Below the pieces are notes generated by a model. That model was not told the origin of the DNA. It searched no databases and saw only the letters and a list, made by a program, of their open reading frames with translations. DNA of 64,000 nucleotides from Echinococcus granulosus (lineage: Eukaryota > Platyhelminthes > Cestoda > Cyclophyllidea > Taeniidae), in contig NW_020170381.1 in NCBI RefSeq assembly GCF_000524195.1, forward strand, positions 1,049,678 through 1,113,677, written 5' to 3'. Each line of letters begins with the position of its first letter. Positions within the stretch are counted from its first letter, which is position 1. Made by a program: the position numbers and the translations under genes. Positions 24,231 through 37,105 of the stretch are shown here, piece after piece.

Positions 24231-27152
24231 TCTTGGGTACTAGTTTTTTTTTTAAAATGCACCACTCATTCAATTTCAGCTCAAATTTACAATGGTATTA
24301 GTTCATTTTTAATGTTCCAACAGATATAAAGTACCTTTTGAGGTGCTTTTCTTAGAATATAGCCCCCTTCACTTCAGAGTTACATTAGAAATAATATTCC
24401 TCTATAATGCAGGCAAAATAACCAAAAACTTCTGTAACTAAAATCTAAGTAGTAGCGGTTACTTTTGGCTACAAGATTTTCCATGCATTCCAGCCTCGTT
24501 GTAACTCTTCTACATGCATATCAGCACCTTAATTCTACTGAAAGACAAGAATTAGCCAAATGAGAGCTGGTTCATCGCAGTAGCACTCAAAATGAACTGG
24601 ATGTATTTATGCAACAGTGGGTACAAACTGTAAGGTGTATATGCTTAAAATTAGATTCAGATGCGTATCTCGGAAATAGAGTTATTTAGTAATCGAAGAT
24701 GGTAAATTAGTGCGAAAACTAAATAGAAATACAATCTAACGCTGCATTGGTGACGAAGCAGAATATCTTCTGATCAAGCACCCTGTCGCATGCTGCGATA
24801 GTGCTTATGTATTAAGCCGGTTGGATACTACTTTCGTCAAGGGACCTTAAATAAAGCTAGTCGGCCTCTGAGGAACAATGACATCGATTGATAAGCAATT
24901 ATAGATGAAGTGGTCCAAGCCTACTATTGAACTTTCACTTCATTGAGGCAGACAATTTAGAAATCTGAAAGAAGGTAACAAAGTGTGGTTATCCCATTCG
25001 GCTGTTACTTTCTCACCCAGCACACACGGGATGGCTGTACATTGCTTCGGCTTCTGTTTTTCTCATTTGGATTTTTGTTTGTGCCATGCTCTCAAACTTG
25101 ATTTTGTTTCAGCTTTTATAGAGTTTAGAGTTATAGAGTTTAAATAAAATGACATAATGGGATAATTTAACTTCGTCTACTGTCCATAACCTTACTTGCT
25201 GGTCATGTGTTGTTCAAGTCGAAGAGGGCCAAGGGAAGTTTTAACGACTCGTCAGGTGACGCACATCGGTGCAATACTAAAAGAAAACTCATTTTATATC
25301 TTGAGTTACTTCTGTCACCCTTGTTCATTAAAGCTATGGGTGAAGTTCTAGACGAAGTTATGTATTCATACTAAGTGGCTGAACTTATTTTGCTAATTTG
25401 AACACACATATCTGAGTTTATAAATGTGATAGACATAAGTTATTAACAAGGTGTATTTTGGCAATCCCTGTCAAGTTGGGTATTAAACCTCATAATTATG
25501 AAGCATGGGCTCAAAATTATCTCATTTTGACCTCTTTTGCTCCTAAACATTTAGGAATGGGAGGGAGGGGTGATGCAGTCGTCTAAAGGAATCCTTATCA
25601 GACGGATAAAAATAAATAAGATTATGTATATACAAATTACAATTTTAGAAAAAATCCCATCAATCAGAGGGTTTTGTGGCAATATTCCCCTGCAAACAAG
25701 TATGGAATAAGTGTGAGGCCTTTAATGTGCTGACGCCTTTCGGAAAGGAGTAATTTTTTCACTAGATCATCCAAAATGCACCTACTATTTTAACGTGGCG
25801 CAGAAGTAGTTTGCCAGAGCTTTTAACTCAAGATTGACTTTCTACGGATTCTTATTAAGTAGCAATGATTATGTCCAGATCTTCATAGTTCTGTCAATTC
25901 GGTAAATAGTTGCTCCAATCACACCGATTTTTAACCCCATGTACATTACACAAGGAAATATCTACGCCATTTACACCCCCCGGCTGTTTAAACTTCTCAA
26001 TCCTTTGGTTTTTAATCCTGGCACCTCAGTTATAGCGTCCTAAGTTTGAAAAGCCAATATGCTAGCTGAGACCTTGATTTGCAGTTGTTAAAACTTAAAC
26101 CATTTCACGCATCGAATAAAAACTTGCTTTTACCCTTATATAATCGTCCGTTTCTTTTCGAAATGACCGATTTTGGTGCCGCAAACATTCCACTAATGTA
26201 AAAGAGAATATTTCATCCACTAAATACAAAGAGGATTTATACTACTGTAAGTTGACACATGTAGTCGCAATTTGGCAGTTACAAAATCAAAGGTAAAGGC
26301 ACTCTAGATGTGTAAGCAAGCCTAACTTATGTAATTGGCCAAAATCACTTTGACTGCCTTATTATTTATGCAAAAAAATGCAAAAATTCACCCATCTTTA
26401 TATTGCTTTGTCACAGAGAAAATATTTAATTGTGCAATTTCTAGTATACCACTTTAAAAGATGCAAAAAGAGATCAAATTAAGAAACAACTTTTCTTATT
26501 TGTATCAATTTGCACCTAGTGAATAAGTATAACAGCATCTAACTAATCACCTCAAAGGCAATTTCTTGTATTTTCACCCGTGGAGGATGTAAGTATAGGG
26601 GTGGCGGTGGGTATGTATGCATATCATTATTCCAGCATCCGGCGTTTATTAAACCGCACTTTAATGCATGTTGATTCGCACGCAAATCTCAGGTCTGGCA
26701 CTTCGGCATTGCATTTAACCGAAACCTAGCTTCCATTCCTCTCACACCTAACATCCATGTGACACATTATGATGGGGGAGGGAGGCGGGATAACGCGAGT
26801 GCTACCACCGACCTACCCACCCCGTCATATTCCTGCAACCGCGAGCGCAGCCTCTGATGTGACACGCCAGAGGCGAGTGAAGAAACCTCCTTCTGCCTTT
26901 CCCCATCTCCTTCTCCCCTCTCCATATCTTAAGTAAATATGACCGCACTTAGAAAAAAATATTGCGTGCCTAGTTAGGGGTATCTGAAGGGGGAAGGTAG
27001 CCCCAGTTTCGTTAATGGAAGTAATAGTCTAACGTGTAAAATGCTTTATTTCGAAGCTGAGGGACAAATAAAATACACAAAATATGTGACATATTGCAGA
27101 TATGAGTGAGAGTCATAGGCAAAACAGAGGTAGATTCTTCTCCCAAATCCTT
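24231..27152. other. Intergenic region, no gene seen
   Basis: Mostly AT-rich. A GC-richer patch at about 26760-26930 (AGGGAGGCGGGATAACGCGAG and nearby) may be regulatory or part of the 3' UTR of the zinc-finger gene. A TTTATT at 27048-27053 and a GACAAATAAAATAC tract follow the zinc-finger stop on the - strand side. No coding or RNA gene could be supported. Confidence 0.35.
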
Positions 27153-27978
27153 CTACAGAAAAGAACAATGTCGAGATGTGGAGTCGAGTAAATAATGATT
27201 GCGAATGTGTCGCTCCAAGTTAGCTCGTTGACCGAACTTTTTCAAGCAAAGCGAGCAATGAAATGGTCGCTCTTTTTGGTGTATATTTCTAATGTGGCGC
27301 TGGAGGTTAGATGAAATACTAAAGCACCTCGGACAGAAGGCACACTTGTAAGGCTGCTCTCCTGTGTGAGTGCGAATGTGCCGAGTCAAATTGGCTGAAC
27401 GGGGGAACATTTTGCCACAATACTGACAGTGAAAACGCTCTCCACTCCTCTTCGACGGAAAAGAAGGGGAGGAGAGAGAATTGGCAACTAATAGCTCCGG
27501 TTCTTTTCCACAAATCCGGCGCATTCTGATGGGCAAATGAATGCGTTTGGGACAAGGAGGTGAAAGTGTAAGTGAATCGAATGGAGGCATAGGAAACAGC
27601 GCCTTTGCAAGTCGCGTCAATTCGGGCAGGGTGAGTGATCGGTGTGCGATGATTTTGCCCAGCTCAGCTGGTGTAGGGATGCCTCTATACGTGCCATCCC
27701 ACCGGAAGTGAGTTGGAAATATAGCCAACGGCGTCATTTCCGTTGGTCTGATACTGACGCAGGGGCTACACGTGTTGTGTCTCTCTCCACCCTCTGGCTT
27801 GGAGAGATCCAGAGGAAGAGGAAGGCAGCGAGGGGTTGTCGCTGGTAGGCTACTACTATCGCTGCCACTACTGTTGATAGTAGTGGTGGCGGTGATGGGA
27901 GTAGTGGCAGCAGCAGTGATAGCAATGGCTCTTGTGCCTTCCGATTCGCTCTGCACGTTAATCATGGCGTCCGCGTTC
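27153..27978 (-). CDS. EVI1/PRDM3/PRDM16-like zinc-finger factor, last exon
   Basis: Terminal coding exon of about 275 residues ending in TAG at 27155-27153. It follows an acceptor (TTGTTTGTAG) and begins in the third base of a codon, so upstream exon(s) exist. Early in the exon is PLDLSKP, the classic CtBP co-repressor binding motif. At the end are three tandem C2H2 fingers joined by [10 protein letters not shown] and HQKERPFHC linkers; the finger cores [26 protein letters not shown] and [12 protein letters not shown] match the C-terminal finger cluster of MECOM, PRDM16 and hamlet. Such proteins are DNA-binding developmental regulators in the nucleus. I did not find the N-terminal finger cluster or PR/SET domain upstream on this strand in the window. 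The first half is Thr/Ser/Pro-rich. Confidence 0.75.
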
Positions 27979-30900
27979 CTACAAACAATAAAACCACACA
28001 TGGCCAGGGCCCATCAAAGGCGGTGCCGCGTTGCCATGTGGCCAGTTGCGGGGGGCGATGGTGTATCAGTGCATCCACCTAATTTGTAAGCGCGTCTTCC
28101 TGTTTGTATAAAATCAGATGGCCGTGCGAAGGGTAAGGATTTGTGTGGCTTGAACGAGATAATTATTTTAAAAAAGCAGTACAGGATACTCCAAAGGTTC
28201 ATATATTTATCACGAACACCATTTTTATCCTCCTTAAAATGAGTACAGATGCAAACTATTCGTTAGTTTATGTATTCATGAATCCTGTTTGATTAACTTG
28301 AACGCTTCACGAAAACGGACAACTGTTAATGAATAAGGTATTTTTAATAGGGGCTCTACAACATCAAACACAGGTCCAACTATCCTAACTTTTCCGTTAC
28401 TGTTAGTTCTTATCACTGGTTTCCGGTTCAGATCGAATAGATTTTAAATTTTTACCTGTGGAGTGTCCCCCGTTTAAGGAACTAAAATAGACTGGAAAAT
28501 TCCAAAAATTGGGTCGGAATTCTGATTAACCTTATTGGCTACATGCATAGCCACGCACTTTAAGCAAATACAAATGTAGTTTGAGTGTATGTAATCATTC
28601 ACCACAAGCGTATTTGTTCCCCGTTTTGTACGTCTACCAGCCTCAAACTTTCCGGTATGTCCATTGTTATGTCTTAACTCCCTCTAGCATGAGTCTTCTT
28701 TTCTTCATCCTTCCAAAAACACCGTTGATCGTGATTGCATCTGCTTCCTTCCCCTTTTGCCATAAGACGGCAGCAGCAACGACTTCCGAGGAGAGGAGGA
28801 GGCGACAAGAGAGAATTAATGAGGCCTCTCACCACAGTGTGGGTGGTGCCTTGGAGAGGATGGAGGTCACCGGAAATCGCGATTGTTTTGGGAGAAGCCC
28901 GTGGCTGTCGGAAACGCTGTAGATAGCCTACGGACGATAAGACTTGCGGCTGGTCCGCTTATTGTCCTACCACTCCAATGCCGCTGACACCACCACACCG
29001 ACGGCAGAGGCATCATCATTGTCATCAGTAACTTGGCTCTTTTGTGGTCACTGATGCTAACACTCTGTTACAAACCACACATTGGCGCATGCATGCTTCT
29101 TTTGCAAAAACTCAAGCACCACTTTCTTGCTTTACAAAGTTCTTCTTCCATAGTTTGTGCTTATATGCGCGTGATCATCAAGAAGACAATCATGGAAACA
29201 TGAACGATTAAGGACAAACGTATTCAAGATTTATTTCCCCCTTAAAGCCGTAGTGTAAATAAAGTTTTCAATAGACCAGAGATTCAGTTCTTTTCAAAGC
29301 ACCTTTATAAATTCAGTCTCAGTCTTGCATATGTTGTCTATTTAAAATATGGTAATCATGCTGCTTCTTATCACTCCGCAAATTAATTATTGACATCACA
29401 GCGCACCATAATACATTCAGTATCGAAAGTGACTTACATCCTGTTAAATGAGTTAATTAAGAAGTTATAAAGTAACATATGCTAGACCTGCAAATAAACT
29501 GAATCCTGGAACTCAGGTAAGCATGAATGTGACCTATCCTCGGCTACATTGCTTCTCGATATTTACATTTACGGAAGTGTGTTCGCCTGCTCCAAGCTGC
29601 ATACTATCAAGATAAGAGAGCATCAGTCAGCCAAATCCCCATGCCTCGTTGTCCACGCAAGCAGGCCACGACGGAAGTTGTGGCGACGCGCGCAAGGATG
29701 TGGAGGGATGGGGATTAAGGGTTTGACTATGGGAGAAGTACCCGATCGAAATAATCGAGCGGTCTACTCTTTTGTAGAAGATCCAGTTAGCTGTAGGGAT
29801 CGGGAATTACAATGCATGTCTACGAAGGCAAATATGTTTAGGAAACATCTTCTTGCTGTGTCAAATGTTTTCCTTCTCTATGAAAACTTATAAGCCGCCA
29901 TCTGGTTGGGGTAAGGCATCAATGTCACCGCTTTGTAGGACAGATTTAACATAACGTGTTGCCATAATGGTGCACTTAATTGGATTCTAGATTCCTCATT
30001 GAAGCTTCACCCTTTACATTCTCCACTTCAAGCTCTCAATTATTTTAGTACTTGCCTAAGGAATATAGAGATTTTAACAGATATTTACCAGTAAATTCAG
30101 TAATTTATGCTTCTAAATGAGATGTTGTTTCCACTCAAACATTTAGCAAGCAAAAATACGTGTTCCAAGAGCTTCAGTGCATCATTTTATATAGATAAAT
30201 AATTCCATGCTGATGAGGTGTTTTAAACTATGCCTTATCGGCAGGAAGATATGTTAGTTGAGATTCTTTCACACATAAAAGAAGCGCAAAGCAAATAATC
30301 GAGGCGGCTATGGGATACGACAGGTGGAAGCGACTACTGGTGTTTGCTACACCGCCATCTCCTACTCAACCAACTTTACTCTCCCTATCCTACCCATTGG
30401 CCTTCTTTGGATGAGTCCACTCATCATCGCCAGCGTTTTTACAATTTAAAGTACGTCAGTAGCACCCTATTGCATCTGACATAAAACACAGTAATCACTA
30501 CAAATGAAACAAATATCTCATTTGGCCCAAAAATAATGCGCCCCATCCAACCAGGGCACAAATGTGAAATAATCCCACCCTCAAAAGTTGCATAAGTCAG
30601 AAGCTGTCGTTCATGTATCCAAATTTGTGTGATAGTTTCATGTGCAGATTAAAAAGATCTGTTTTCCCTTAAGGATAAACATTTAACGAACAGCACGAAA
30701 AAATTAATATTTGGAAACTTGTCTGTTATGATATGGTGTTCGAGAAGGCATATACTTGCTAATAATACAAATATGCATCAAAAACAGGCAAAGTTCACTA
30801 TCGGGAGGTCGCACTAGGATTGGCCAAATTTGTTGACTCCTTTATAATCTGGCAATCAGTATCATTTCGTTTTGGTCCATGAAGCCTCCAAACAAATTGG

Positions 30901-31639
30901 CATTTTGATGTCAAATCAAAAAATAAACTAAGAGTGCACATTTCATTAGATGGAACAAATTAGATGGCTTTGTAATTGTTGTGAAAACCTTTGAATCAAG
31001 TGGAGTCATGGGGTCCTTCGGGAGATACCATGTCATATCAGATATGCTTAAGCGTGGCGATTTTACACAATTTAAACATTAATACAACGAGATCACAAGT
31101 GTGTTTCGATGAGACTAGTTTTCGGTTCTCACTTTTACTTCAAACTAATGATATCCCACAGTTTCCCATGTTTGGCTTATCAGTGCCAAAACATTTGCAT
31201 GAGTAAAATGTCAGACTTTATGCTCAACAGCATTCTATATTTTTCCGCTAAGTTCTATTATATTTCTGCAAACAAGTATAAATTATAATAAACCTTTTAA
31301 TTTCATCTGTACTAAGCACAATTGCGTTATCATTCAAAGTGTACTCAGTGTAATAATCAAAGAGGTCTGTGGATTTGAAACCAGTGGAAATAAATGAGTG
31401 AGGTAACTTACAACACCTAATAACCTTTGAGGAACAGGTAAAACTGCACAGCGAGCATTATATATGAGGAGGTAAATTCGACACCTCCACCTCTACTTCT
31501 TCATTGGATGACCATGCAGTCTAGCTTACAGCCTCCTCCTCCACTCCGGTCTCACCAGCGAGCGCTTCCTCACTCCCTCCCTCCTCCACACCCCTATGCC
31601 TCGAAGATGCCGTGGATGGGTAAAACGGAGCGGGGGAAG

Positions 31640-31785
31640 GAGCTCAGCAAAGGGTTCGCTGCTCTCCTCTCAGGAACATTGGTTTATCTGCGTTTGAAGC
31701 CAGCCAATCAGAGGCTCATAAACGAGCGATTGGCGTTGTGAGCACACGGCGGGTCCAACTGAGCGACAGCGAAGGCGCATGAGTT
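31640..31785. promoter_or_regulatory. Promoter-like patch with three CCAAT boxes
   Basis: Contains AACATTGGTTT, AGCCAATCAGAGG and CGATTGGCG within about 75 bases (roughly 31676-31736), in a GC-rich context. This arrangement resembles an NF-Y-type promoter. It could drive the - strand zinc-finger gene about 3.7 kb away, or an unseen transcript. Confidence 0.35.
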
Positions 31786-34587
31786 CATCAAATGACCAAG
31801 ACTACGTATCTGACAAACCTAACGATGATATTTGGATTAGTCCGTAGTCTTATCAGATGTAACCTTGCATATGGATACAAAAATAGTTCTAGTGACACGG
31901 TTATTGTAAACGTTATGTGCCCTGATTGTATAATGTGGCTATGAAAACGGATATTAATTTTGGAACGCAGTTTTCTTGATGTAAACCTCGGCGAATGCAC
32001 ACAACTCCAGAATGAGCGCAACTTTGCAATCGCACTTTTTAAAGTGATTAGTAAAGCACCGCCGCTTAGCATGAATGCATACTTCGTTATGCCTTTGAAT
32101 ATGCATCTTTCCAGTCACGATTTTGAAATCTGAAAACGTAGACACCCAGGATTAGATGCAGATGAAGGTGGCTCTCCCGGAGAAGGTCAAGGAGTTGTTA
32201 AAATCGTCCTTAAGAGCAGATGCTCTTCAATAGGATCCAGTGGGGCTCAAAATACTTTAGCACATGGGCTTATCTGTTGATTATTAACGCTGAAGTTTAA
32301 ATTATTCCAACAATTTAGGTTGCGAAGGCGATAAGAGATTTGATGAGATCTTCAGATTATTACAAGTTTCTTTACAGTGAAAGCTAGTGTACTACCTATG
32401 GTGAATAGATGCATGGATGCGAAGCATCAAATGCACAACCGGTAGAAAGCAAATAATCCCTTTAATAGGAATTCAAATTACATCATGGAAAAAATGCTTA
32501 AAAGTGTCATTTACAACTTGTGTTTTTAAAGGTATTGGAAGGTTGGAAAATATTTTGAGCCATGATAGATCTTAAGCCATTAAAAACGGCAGCTTTTTAG
32601 GTCAATCGAATTATTATAAAATTAATAAAAATATTCAAAAATCGCTCAAATTATGTGGCATTTCTACAAATTACAAATGCCCTAGGTATTAATTTTGATG
32701 TAGTGTTTAGTGTACAAGTAGCACTTTGCCATCCTGGAATGTATTAATTCAAATGTCTAATTTTGAAAATTAAATGGCATATCTTTTCCTTAAACTTGTG
32801 TAATTCTGTAAATGAACATATCTACTGAAGTCAAGTGCAATGGATACTAACCTTTTAACTAGATTGCGCGTAGGATATTTCCCCACCCTGTGCCCTGTTT
32901 GCCTCTAAGTTTTATTGTGTACCTTTTCAGGGAAAGTATTTATAGTGTGTTTATATTGGGTTTTGTGCAAATTTTGGTTATATATAAAAGAAAATTAAAC
33001 CAAGTAGGATGAAATGCCTCAGTCTTGTAAATGCTACGTTAGACTAGGCATTCTAGGTACTTCGTTTCCAGTTATTCACGTTCTTCCACTGTAATCAAGA
33101 GATACATCGTCCTCACATCAAGAACACGTTTTGGTTTGTGAACACTCTTCTACTTATTTCTCTAAATTAGCTCTTAAATTACATGCTAATAGAAAACTGT
33201 GCTATTTCCAAAATTGCTATTCTCCACGTAACCAACACAGACAACTCAGACCATTGTTTGCCGAATTTTTGAGGATAAGGTGATTAATAATTTCTCAACA
33301 GCGTATCGATAGTTTGGAAGGTTTCCTTTTCCGGTAAATGCAGCGTAACAAACAGTTAGCTTGAAACCTGAGACAACGGCCGGTACTCATGGGCCGAAAA
33401 CAGGTGTATGAAGGTTTGATAAGAGTGCGGCTAAAAATATTTAAACGCTAAAAGCAAACTGGTAAGATGAAGGATTAAGATAAGCCAATCCTTACGCTTT
33501 AAGGAGTGCCAGAAAGGAAAACTTACAATATGGTTTTCTTTACTATAAAGATGAAATAGTTTTGCACCATGAGGCTACATGGGAAGAAGACTGGAGCCTC
33601 GGCAACAGTCCTAAACATTCGCAATAGTAGGGTTGAATAAAGCTTAATTGTATCTGTAAAACCGTTAATATTTTTTTGGTATTCCAGTACTACCTTGAGG
33701 CGTTATAGTTCCATACGACAGATGCTCGAGTGCGATGGAGTGGGTAGAAAAAGTGCTGAAATAAATCGTAAATTAGGAACCAAGATCAAGAAAGGGGAAA
33801 CCAGGCCAATCTTCGGCAGAGGCAATGAATGACTAAATGTATCGCAAGTAGCACCAACCGAGCCCTAAGTGTTAAATTTGGAAAATTATTCACCGTAGTA
33901 GCCAGACTCACAATGGACTATTTTCTGCGAATTAAGTGCGGTAGACGATTTTTCGCAGAACCTTAAGACTCTCACTCAACCGTAAATAGATTTGACATTT
34001 CGTCGACTTTACCTTCGTTCCCTAGTCCTCCGGGCATTTCAATGACAAAGTAGCCGAATTACTACTAATACAGAATAGTGGATATTTTAAATGCCTGCTA
34101 AAAATAACTTAATACTTTAATTTTCCGGGATTTTAAAACAGTATTGCTATCAGAAGCCACCCGTTTCATGCTATACACTGGACACAAACAGTATGCGGTA
34201 TCAATGAGCACTGATCGATTAAAATATGTACACATTTTTATTTACGGTTAAAAGTAGTTCTGTTGGAAGAAAGAACAATCAAAGAGCGTATTGCTGAGAT
34301 AGATCAACCATTTTAATGCCAGTGCCCAGTCAGCTTAAAAGGGGATGAATATCGCCACTTAATGTTACTAGAAAAAAAAAACATTTTAACACAAATTTTT
34401 ACAGTCTTTTCAATTATTGCGACCAAGTTTATCCAATGAAGCTTACAGCTATGTTATGGAGTATCCAGATCTTCATAAGATGACTTAAAGTGGTATTGTT
34501 TGGCGTTTTAAAGTTGGTATTTTGTTTAACTGTGTGTTGAATTATGCCAACACTTCAGTCCGCACAAATTGCACTTCCGCTCTGCAA

Positions 34588-34670
34588 CACGGCCTTTAGG
34601 TCATGCTAGTAGCCTCCCGGCCCTTCTGTATGTTTGTGTTATGTTTTGCCACACCGCCGCGGGTTGTTAC
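34588..34670 (+). mobile_element. LTR-like fragment (family B)
   Basis: The stretch with GCTAGTAGCCTCCCGGCCC and TTCTGTATG matches the middle of the family B units at 35683-35861 and 42964-43141. Its 5' and 3' ends are missing or diverged. Confidence 0.35.
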
Positions 34671-35036
34671 TAATTCAGGGAAGGATCGGAGCGCTATAAT
34701 TGATGGTTATGCTCAAATTAAATGAAGCTTTAACTTACAGGGGAAGTCGCATACGTCACGAAGCCACCAAAACGTTATTATAATGTGGGGATTAGGGGAG
34801 AGCATGAAAAACACAGTAGACTGTATCATATTAATTTATAATATGGCTAGCATAAGTGTTAGCGTGCTTCTAAAGTATGTGGACTATTTCATAGATAATT
34901 AATCGACGTTAAAGTAAATGTAGGCTGGAAGCACTAAGATACCCCTAGCGACTTAGAGGGGAAATCAGGCAGTCCTCAATTTCTCACTAAGTAAAGAAAA
35001 AAATAAGTCCTATTTAACCTTTGTAGTATATTGGTT

Positions 35037-35078
35037 GTTTAACTCTCGCTTTTAGTAAACGAAAACTTTGGGTCACCA
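35037..35078 (+). mobile_element. LTR-like 5' end fragment (family B)
   Basis: Starts TGTTTAACTCTCGCTTTTAG, then AGTAAAC, and matches the first ~40 bases of the unit at 35683. The rest is lost. The 600 bases between it and 35683 may be the internal part of a small non-coding retroelement. Confidence 0.4.
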
Positions 35079-35682
35079 CAATCACAACTGACGTCTACCA
35101 TCGGCGAATACCTAGCTCCATGGACTTCAGGAAGGCCATCAACAACTGAGGTGATATTAGCTTTGAACCATCTGAAAAGTTTCCCTGCCATACCTGCATA
35201 AAAATTTCTACAAAGTGAAATCTTGATAGCTCCTCCACTTCTCTACTGGCTGGATAGAACCCTGATGGATATTACTAGGGCAGCGCTGAAGTGAGAACAC
35301 CGTGGCAAGGTGGAAGAAACGAGAAACCCCATCCACACAGAAGTGGGTTAAATCCCGTCCAACTTTACATGAGTAAGCTTTTTAGCCAGTGTCCTTAAGT
35401 CTAGTCATAAACATGCGTATTGGCCAGCATATCATCCTTATCCACAATATGGTTTCCACACAGGACGAAACCCCAGATACGATGGAATTGCCAAGCGGGA
35501 TCATTGACGTTGCGGTTAAACATCTCCTCAGTTGGATGGAAATTCAATGGCTGTCACGGATGGCTCGTGAGTGCTTTCTTTCAGCACTGATTACTTTGTG
35601 ATGGTTGACAAAGGAGATTGACTAAGGGGGTTGCTGGGGGCGAGGCTCAAATGAAGAGCGACGATTTAATGTGTTGGTTAAT

Positions 35683-35861
35683 TGTTTAACTCTCAGTTTT
35701 GGTAAAAGGTTACTTTGCGTCTTGGCCATTGAGCCTTTGTCAGGTAAACCAGCCTCCAAACCATGTCAGTAGCATCAGGCCCTTCTGTATGTCGAATATA
35801 AATGTATTCTGCTCAAGTATTATGTCTTCTTCCGTCTTCAATGAAGTCTCAGGAAGCTACA
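35683..35861 (+). mobile_element. LTR-like element (family B, 179 bp)
   Basis: Begins TGTTTAACTCTCAG and ends GGAAGCTACA, giving TGT...ACA ends. Its 3' half (TTCTGCTCAAGTATTATGTC and TTCCGTCTTCA) is shared with family A. It is preceded by a purine-rich tract near 35612-35645, which could be a polypurine tract. No clear target duplication was seen, consistent with a right-hand LTR or a decayed copy. Confidence 0.5.
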
Positions 35862-36035
35862 AAGAATGTACTATGTCACAAGTAGCACTTTATAAAAAAA
35901 GAGAAATTGGAATGCATTAGAAATTTACTCAAAGTTCGTGCTAATAGTGTTGTTTAAAAATCCCTTTTACAAGGATATAGTTGATTGGTCAGTGTGTTCG
36001 AACTGGTGTGCGTCTAAGTAACTTTGACGCTGAGC

Positions 36036-36578
36036 ATGAGTTACGGTCGTTCTCCCCCGCGTATTGATGGGATGGTTTCTCTTAAAGTGGATAATTTGGC
36101 TTATAGAACTACTGTTGAAGATCTTCGCAGAATTTTTTCTCGCTACGGCGAAGTTGGTATGTTTCAAATGTTTCTGATAATTTGGCCTTAGGCGATGTGT
36201 ATATTCCGCGAAATCCCTATTCGATGGATAGCCGGGGTTTTGCCTTTGTGAGATATTATAGTGATCGTGATGCTGAAGACGCTATTCGTGGGATGGATGG
36301 TCGTAAAATTGATGGAAGAGAAATTCGTGTGCAGCGCGCTATGTATGGTAGACCAAATTCTCGTAGACGTGGGCGGTACGTGTTCATTTACCACATTTTC
36401 TTCCTATTTTTCCTGTTCCACCCAAATATTGTAACTTTTTAGACGTTCATCAACACCTAGGCGTAGACGCTCAAGGTCTTACTCCTCGCGTCGTAGATCA
36501 AAGGATCGCTATGACGATAATGATTATAAGAAAGATAAATATCGTGACAGCCGCTCTCGTTCTAGAGATCGGTATTAA
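36036..36578 (+). CDS. SRSF2: SRSF2 (SC35)-type SR splicing factor
   Basis: Exons 36036-36156, 36192-36375 and 36443-36578 give 146 residues. An RRM occupies about residues 14-92, with an RNP2-like LKVDNL and RNP1 RGFAFVRY. The [13 protein letters not shown] start and the [16 protein letters not shown] region match SRSF2. A short Arg/Ser tail follows ([15 protein letters not shown] and [11 protein letters not shown]). SR proteins bind exonic enhancers and recruit the spliceosome in the nucleus. The tail is much shorter than in vertebrates (about 221 residues in total there). The first intron is only 35 nt and the second 67 nt. It is the first of four closely spaced + strand genes. Confidence 0.88.
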
Positions 36579-37099
36579 TTAACGTGCTTATATGTACACC
36601 CTTTCCATGCTGATAGTCTTTTATTTGGCTTCTAGCGAAGGACTCGGGGGAGCTGTAAGGTGTGTCTTCATGTCGTCGCTATCTGCTGCTTTTTGCCGCT
36701 GATGAAACTGCAGACGGTTGATGGCCTAGAATGCTGATAGGAGCTGTTAGTAACGCCTTCATTGTCGAGCGCTGTGCCGCAAGGTGGTGTACGGATTTGG
36801 GTCGCTAGCGGATAATGTTGCTTGGTTTGCAGTGCGGGCTCTTCCATCTGGAAGTGGTGCGGCGTTCCTGTGGCTGTTTCCTGAGCAGATTTTCTGCGAA
36901 ATGGCAGACTAGCGGTCACGTGGATAGTTTGGTGTGTCTCCCTGATGCAGTGGAGGAGCGGCATCTGTCCGGTGATCCAGGCAAGTCGAGAACGGCATCA
37001 GCTAGCAGATGTAGTGAAGGTGGAGTTAATTGCGGAGGTAGAACTAACATGCGCTTCTGCGCCTGAGCGGTATGCATGTTTTGTGCAAACTAGCACGCT

Positions 37100-37105
37100 A
37101 ATAAA
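37100..37105 (+). terminator. Poly(A) signal of the SRSF2-like gene
   Basis: AATAAA about 520 bases past the stop codon. The sequence in between (36579-37099) is GC-richer than the intergenic background and is best read as the 3' UTR; its ORFs match nothing. Confidence 0.5.

Larger units (their letters stand above)
27979..36035. other. 8-kb gene-poor region
   Basis: No exon could be supported. It should hold upstream exon(s) or an intron of the - strand zinc-finger gene. Patches with higher GC occur at 28720-28990, 29640-29760 and 31500-31790. LTR-like fragments lie near its right end at 34588-34670, 35037-35078 and 35683-35861. The remainder is AT-rich. Confidence 0.35.

Noticed and set aside
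23695..24329. Overlapping ORFs of 106-155 codons on both strands with Cys/His/Arg-rich products
   Set aside because: Composition artefact of the CG/CA-rich promoter tract; every frame is open because stop codons are AT-rich.
31954..32145. Minus-strand frame with HIQRHNEVC and several Cys, like a decayed zinc finger of the upstream PRDM gene
   Set aside because: Cys and His spacing does not fit C2H2 fingers, and the splice context is poor.
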